From contig PUDQ02000003.1 of assembly GCA_002964805.2 (NCBI GenBank), positions 4,092,001 through 4,156,000 on the forward strand: a stretch of DNA of 64,000 bases. Reading direction: 5' to 3'. Numbering within the stretch: position 1 is the first letter of the stretch; every line of letters begins with the position of its first letter. A program made the position numbers and the translations under genes. This stretch comes from Trametes villosa (Eukaryota > Basidiomycota > Agaricomycetes > Polyporales > Polyporaceae). The notes under the pieces are model-generated. The model had not been told where the DNA came from. It ran no database searches and saw only the letters and a program-made list of their open reading frames with translations. This document shows, piece by piece, positions 59,691-64,000 of this stretch.

Positions 59691-60320
59691 ATGTGGTAAG
59701 TAATTCCCAAAACCTCCATCGTCGCGGTGTGCTGGCCGGGATCGGAGGGGCGAGGTCGCTCTTGCCCGCCCGGCGCATCGGACGGGATCCCTCCCCATCG
59801 CCGCGAACACTCACTCATGTAGGCATTCCATGTCTCGCAAACCGCCAGCAAACACGTTTTGAACGCACAAGTCGCCATCCGTGCCCCATGCTGCAAGCAG
59901 TGGTTTGACTGCGCGGAATGCCACGCGGAGTCGCAGGACCACCAGCTGCGGAAGACGGTGGAGATGCACTTCCTCTGCAAAAAGTGCAAGAAGGCGTTCC
60001 GGAAGGACATGAACAACTACGACGAGAGCGATGAGTACTGTCCACACTGCGACAACCACTATGTGCGTCGCCCTCGACTATACTCTGCTGCGTCTGACCG
60101 GCGGCGACTTCAGGTCATCGAGGCGAAGACACCACAAGCAGTCCTCGGCGTGGAAGGAGATGACCCCCGGCTCAACGCACGGTGAGTGGCCTTCACAGCC
60201 TTCCCCGGTTGGTGGGAGTTGGAACCTAACGTACCGTACAGCATGCTCAAGGACGAGCGACTGAAAGGAGATCCTACCCGATCGCTGTTCGCGCAGGACT
60301 TCTCGGATCGTGTTGGATGA
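59691..60320 (+). CDS. Small CHY-type zinc-finger protein
   Basis: Exons 59691-59695, 59849-60062, 60114-60181 and 60242-60320 sum to 366 nt (121 residues). The 5-nt first exon (ATG TG) splices to give MCKHVLNAQVAIRAPCCKQW. The cysteine/histidine pattern CxH, APCC, FDCAECH, DH, LCKKCKK, YCPHC matches CHY-type zinc fingers. It then has HYVIEAKTPQ and DDPRLNARMLKDERLKGDP and ends FSDRVG. Zinc binding is expected; the cellular role is unknown (some relatives are mitochondrial Hot13-like or ubiquitin-related). The start lies only about 80 bp from the right breakpoint of the duplication, so its promoter may be partly replaced. Confidence 0.82.
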
Positions 60321-60758
60321 CTTCCTTCACCCTTATAATCTCTGGTGGGTCCCTGATGTCTTACATGATGGATCGCCCAAGTAACTGGTTTCTCCAGCAT
60401 TCCGTCTGCTTGTGCAATCCATCACTGTCGTTGTCCAATGCCTATCATATCCGCTGTGCCACCGTTGGTGCGCATATATTAGCTCATCGATCTCGGTAAA
60501 GAAGGTTCAGTATCATCGTAGGTGAGTATTTGCCTCTCGGCCGTTGGGGATCACGTTTGCAGCAGGTTTACACATTGACATGTACAGTCTGGCCGACGTC
60601 GGGCGCTTAGCCAACCCCACAAACGAAAAACGAGTGACATAGATCTGGTCGTTCAATCGAGTCCCGGCCATTCGATATCGTCGCTGAGCACACAAGGAGT
60701 GTCGTTTCAATGACCGATCACTGTCTAGCGGGCTGAGGGCTGCATCTCATCGCTCAGC
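60321..60758. other. Intergenic after CHY gene
   Basis: About 440 bp. Nothing supported; a T-arm-like sequence at about 60645 is not part of a tRNA. Confidence 0.55.
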
Positions 60759-61829
60759 TTGCATGCCATCCCCACCGAATCCGAGACCGTGCCTCCCGTG
60801 CCTCGGACGAATCACGGTGTGTTGCGCGGAATGCCTCATCGTTTATTACCGTTTTTACAGGATCCTCAGCCAGTCCGAGGACTTGAAGCGCATCAAGGGA
60901 GTGTGGAGCGACACGCCGGTTGTCCCAACGCACAACCCTTCGTGGGCAGGTTCCGCTCCCCCGAGGGCATCATCTTCCTGGCCCCCGAGTTGCTGCTTCC
61001 CTCTCGATTGCGCTGCCCGCGTGGCGCTGCCGTTCACCACGCCCACCCCACTCTCGCGCCCCTCGCCGACTCGGACATGCGTACTGGCGCCCCATCTCGA
61101 GGCGCCGCTGGGAAGACTACACCGCGCGAATACTGGAGGTCTTCTCCGCAGCCGCTTGGCTCATGGATTATCGTCGCCCTGGTTGCTTACGACGCCTCGG
61201 CGCCGTCGCGACATGCACCATTCGCCCACCTGCGCCGCGTCCGCGTCCGCCCTCGGCCGTGCCCAGGCCAACCCCATGTATGGGTGAGCCACCGCCGACG
61301 CCTCATACGCTCACGAGGCCCGTCCCCTTCCAGCTCTCTCTCCAGCCCAAGACGAGGCGGGAATACTCTGAAAACGCGGCCATCGAGCCCGCACATACCC
61401 TCTACGCGCCAACACATACCGGCTGGCTCCGAGGCCTATTACCGTGCCCCGCGCGACACGTCGTGCGCATCCTCACTTACCCGGCATTTGACCGTTTCAC
61501 CGCATCCCGTATCAATGCAACGCTCAACACGCCCTAACGTACGCCCTCACTCAAGCCCGACCGCGTATCCTTTCGCGCCGTTCACGCCAGAACACGCCGG
61601 GGCGCTGCGCCATGTCGAGCTGGGACTCGTCCGTCGGCACCTCGGGGGGCTATCTGCATCCCGGGCGGCCGCAATCGCTGCAGGGTGGGGAGAGCGAGTA
61701 GGGCGAGTAGGGACGGCAGCCAATGCGGCTGTCGCTCGTTTTCGCGAACCGCAGCCAGGAAACGGACGGACAACAGTTCAGGGGCGCGAGGTCGAACTGG
61801 TCGCGTCCAAGATGGCCTCGTCGCTTTGA
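60759..61829 (+). CDS. Unresolved open frame, possibly a multi-exon gene
   Basis: One frame is open for 356 codons without intron, ending VELVASKMASSL. Other frames in the same region also look protein-like: ITVCCAECLIVYYRFYRILS near 60.82 kb in one frame, and RRRWEDYTARILEVFSAAAW near 61.12 kb in another. A spliced gene switching frames is therefore as likely as the single frame. No family is recognised and no position can be fixed. Confidence 0.3.
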   Translation: MHAIPTESETVPPVPRTNHGVLRGMPHRLLPFLQDPQPVRGLEAHQGSVERHAGCPNAQPFVGRFRSPEGIIFLAPELLLPSRLRCPRGAAVHHAHPTLAPLADSDMRTGAPSRGAAGKTTPREYWRSSPQPLGSWIIVALVAYDASAPSRHAPFAHLRRVRVRPRPCPGQPHVWVSHRRRLIRSRGPSPSSSLSSPRRGGNTLKTRPSSPHIPSTRQHIPAGSEAYYRAPRDTSCASSLTRHLTVSPHPVSMQRSTRPNVRPHSSPTAYPFAPFTPEHAGALRHVELGLVRRHLGGLSASRAAAIAAGWGERVGRVGTAANAAVARFREPQPGNGRTTVQGREVELVASKMASSL

Positions 61830-62308
61830 TCATGAGCAGCCGACTTCATCGGCGCTGGCTGGCGTTGCTCCGCGAGTACGGTTTCTTTGCAGGACATCGT
61901 ATCTGTTCTGCTCTTTGAAACCGCCAAGGCTTCCGATATTCCTCACTTAGTCGCTCCCGATCATATTTTATGGAGCTGCTGTGAGGAGTGGACAGAAATT
62001 GCCAGAGCGCGACAAGAACGAGGACGCAGCAGCTATCGGTGTAAGTAATGCAGTCGATGTCGCCACGGGACCACTACGTCTCACTCCCACGTTCGCACGT
62101 TGTTGTCGCCCAGTGCTCATGATATCGATCTCCCGCACACCCGCACATATCTGCTGTCATCGATTCGTGAACGGCGAGAGCGAAGGCGGCGTCGCTCCCT
62201 CGTTGCAACGTTTGTTCACTCTGGGGGGCTTGTTGAACGATTAATCTGCCACATCTCTGCTCGCTTTTTCCTGCTCGCTTTTTCCGAGGACCTGCTAGCT
62301 ATCTCCTG
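61830..62308. other. Intergenic before DUF6535 gene
   Basis: About 480 bp. A short direct repeat (ctgctcgctttttcc type, near 62.26-62.29 kb) lies just before the start codon. Otherwise nothing was seen. Confidence 0.5.
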
Positions 62309-64000
62309 ATGTCTAACATGCCGAACGAAGCAAGCCAGCCTCGGTCAGCGGACGACCCATCTCGGATGCCAGCAAGCCATCCAGCTGGAGATGAGCCCCG
62401 CATACCTGTGGGAGACGTGCCTACTATTGAGGCGGGCGTTATTGGCGACAGTGTGAGCTCTTTCTGTTCGCATGTTTGTCTGCAGCTGAAGATTATGTCT
62501 GCCAACAGAAAGATAAAGCGAAGCTAAGCGAGAGAGAATCTGTACGCCCAGAGATCCCGGATTTGCCAGACATATATGCATGTGTCCCCTATGCGGCGTC
62601 GGGAGCTGGCTAACACTCGGAAATATCTCTTAGGATGTAACTCGTCAGCTTTATAAAGTGTACACCCAGGAGGAGAAAACGAAGGCCTGGTCGGATGCAG
62701 CGGGGATGGTGCAGACGTACAGCGACGAGATGATTAAGAGATGGAAAGAGGAGATCGACACATATCTGGTATTTGTATGTCTCTCCTTCGCTTCGATGAA
62801 CGTCGGATTATTGCTAAACGAGCTATACAAGGCCGGTCTCTTCTCAGCGGTTCTCACAACTTTCAGCGTGCAAACATACGTCCTCCTCAACCCTGCCCCG
62901 CCGGATCCCTCTTTCGCGGTATTGCGCGAAATTTCCTCGCAGCTTGCCAGCTTTTCAATCCATCCACCTTTCGTCAACTCTACCCAGCAGCCGGGTTCTG
63001 TTCTCAGCACGAACCCCGACAATTCCGTGGCTATTCCGCTCTGGGCCATTTGGCTCAACGGTTTCTGGTTCTCGGCACTCATTCTCAGCCTCGCCGCTTC
63101 AACAATCGGCATCATGGTCAAGCAATGGACAAACGAGTTCACGAGCGGTGTTTCAGGAACGTCTCACAGTGCTGCTCGCCTTCGTCAACATAGGCTTAAC
63201 AACCTCAAGAAGTGGCGTGTTGAGGACATCGTCGGTATCATCCCCGTGCTGCTGCAGCTCGCCCTCGCTCTCTTCCTCGCAGGTCTCCTCGTTCTCCTGT
63301 GGAACCTCCATAATGCCATCGCTGCTGTCTCCTCTGTTCTTGTAGGCATCCTAGGTCTCTTCGTTGTCGTCACTACCCTCCTCCCACTGTTCCACACGAG
63401 TTGCTCCTACCTCACTCCACAAGCACGCGCTATCTACCTCTGGGACCCAAAGTACCTCGCTTACTGCATCCACCATGCAGTATCTTCCGGCGCTCGCAGG
63501 CTCGCGAGCATTGTCAGTCCGCCTTTTTCATTTTGGGCACCTTTCCGTATGAATTGCATCAGCGCCTTCAGACGAGCTCAGGTGTCCATATCCTCCTGGA
63601 GTCGCTCCATCGCACACATCACATCTCCGCCCGATACCTGGCGGAAACCGAGGCAGACGTGGCAGGGACGGGAGCGGACGATCGTAGGGGATCTCGTGGT
63701 TAACTTAGACACGCAAATCTTGGTCGAGGCTTACAGCGCCACCTTGCACCCCGAGGCCCTCTCTGCGGCGACCGTTTGTCTTGCGGGAGATTACCCTGGT
63801 GTGGTAGTCGAATACTTTCGTTTGCTGCACAAGTGCGCGCAGGAGCATTTTGGCCCAGCAGCGGACTCGTTGGAAGGACTATCGGGATGGGCAGAGCAGC
63901 AGAAGTTTCTGTGGTTGCAAGTCATTTTGTGCGTGATTTTCATGGATCGCACTACCGCTCTCTTACCAGAGGAGAAACTCGTCCTATGTGCTTACTTCGA
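62309..64000 (+). CDS. DUF6535 domain-containing membrane protein, cut by window edge
   Basis: Start ATG at 62309 (MSNMPNEASQPRSADDPSRM). Short introns follow near 62452, 62583-62634 and 62775-62831. Exon joins give DVTRQLYKVYTQEEKTKAW, then EIDTYLVF/AGLFSAVLTTFSVQTY, the hallmark N-terminal part of the agaricomycete DUF6535 family. Membrane helices follow: IWLNGFWFSALILSLAAST with IGIMVKQW, then IIPVLLQLALALFLAGLLVL and AVSSVLVGILGLFVVVTTLL. The last frame stays open to the window edge (LLPEEKLVLCAYF). The function of this large basidiomycete family is not established. Confidence 0.88.

Noticed and set aside
60640..60670. T-arm-like sequence suggesting a second tRNA
   Set aside because: The stem does not pair, and no D arm or anticodon arm fits upstream.

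Overview
The window is a stretch of a filamentous basidiomycete chromosome, most likely an agaricomycete of the Polyporales type. Evidence: genes are split by many 50-70 bp GT-AG introns, overall GC is high, and there is an F-box/LRR protein of the agaricomycete type and a DUF6535 membrane protein. There is no bacterial-style operon structure. Gene models below were built by joining exons by eye. Where stated, exon lengths sum to a multiple of three and family motifs run across the joins.

Layout. (1) 1-8.5 kb is conserved: the N-terminal part of Elongator subunit ELP1 (cut by the left edge), an F-box-like/LRR protein, and a complete eight-exon 3-isopropylmalate dehydratase (LEU1), all on the minus strand. 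(2) 8.9-33.7 kb is an accessory island dominated by one protein family I cannot assign to any known domain, here called the HPTGR/NCYYW family after its most constant motifs. There are seven genes with eight copies of the domain (HPT-1 to HPT-7). HPT-1 and HPT-2 each stand head-to-head with a member of a second unassigned family (M1, M2), so a two-gene divergent module has been duplicated. HPT-5 is a two-domain fusion in which the last exon of one copy reads in frame into the first exon of the next. Conserved genes sit between family members: tRNA-Ile(AAT), an SCI1-like RS-rich nuclear protein, and a head-to-head pair of small secreted Kre9/Knh1-like proteins. (3) 34.5-59.6 kb is a segmental tandem duplication: two full units of about 11.6 and 11.5 kb (A, B) and a 1.9 kb partial third (C). 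Each carries a single-pass membrane protein with a Ser/Thr/Pro-rich ectodomain. In A and B the gene is followed by about 10 kb of GC-rich spacer with no gene I can establish, though one candidate multi-exon gene is described. (4) 59.6-64 kb returns to single-copy sequence: a small CHY-type zinc-finger gene starting about 80 bp from the duplication breakpoint, an unresolved 356-codon frame, and a DUF6535 gene cut by the right edge.

How the parts relate. The left flank genes are housekeeping (tRNA wobble-uridine modification, leucine synthesis). The island looks like a local birth-and-death array: a divergent two-gene module, loss of the partner gene in later copies, inversion of part of the array, and fusion of neighbours. 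Nothing in the sequence assigns a function to the two unassigned families; the evidence is conserved exon phases, conserved motifs and gene order. Splice sites and C-terminal tails of the HPT genes are the least certain part of the models.
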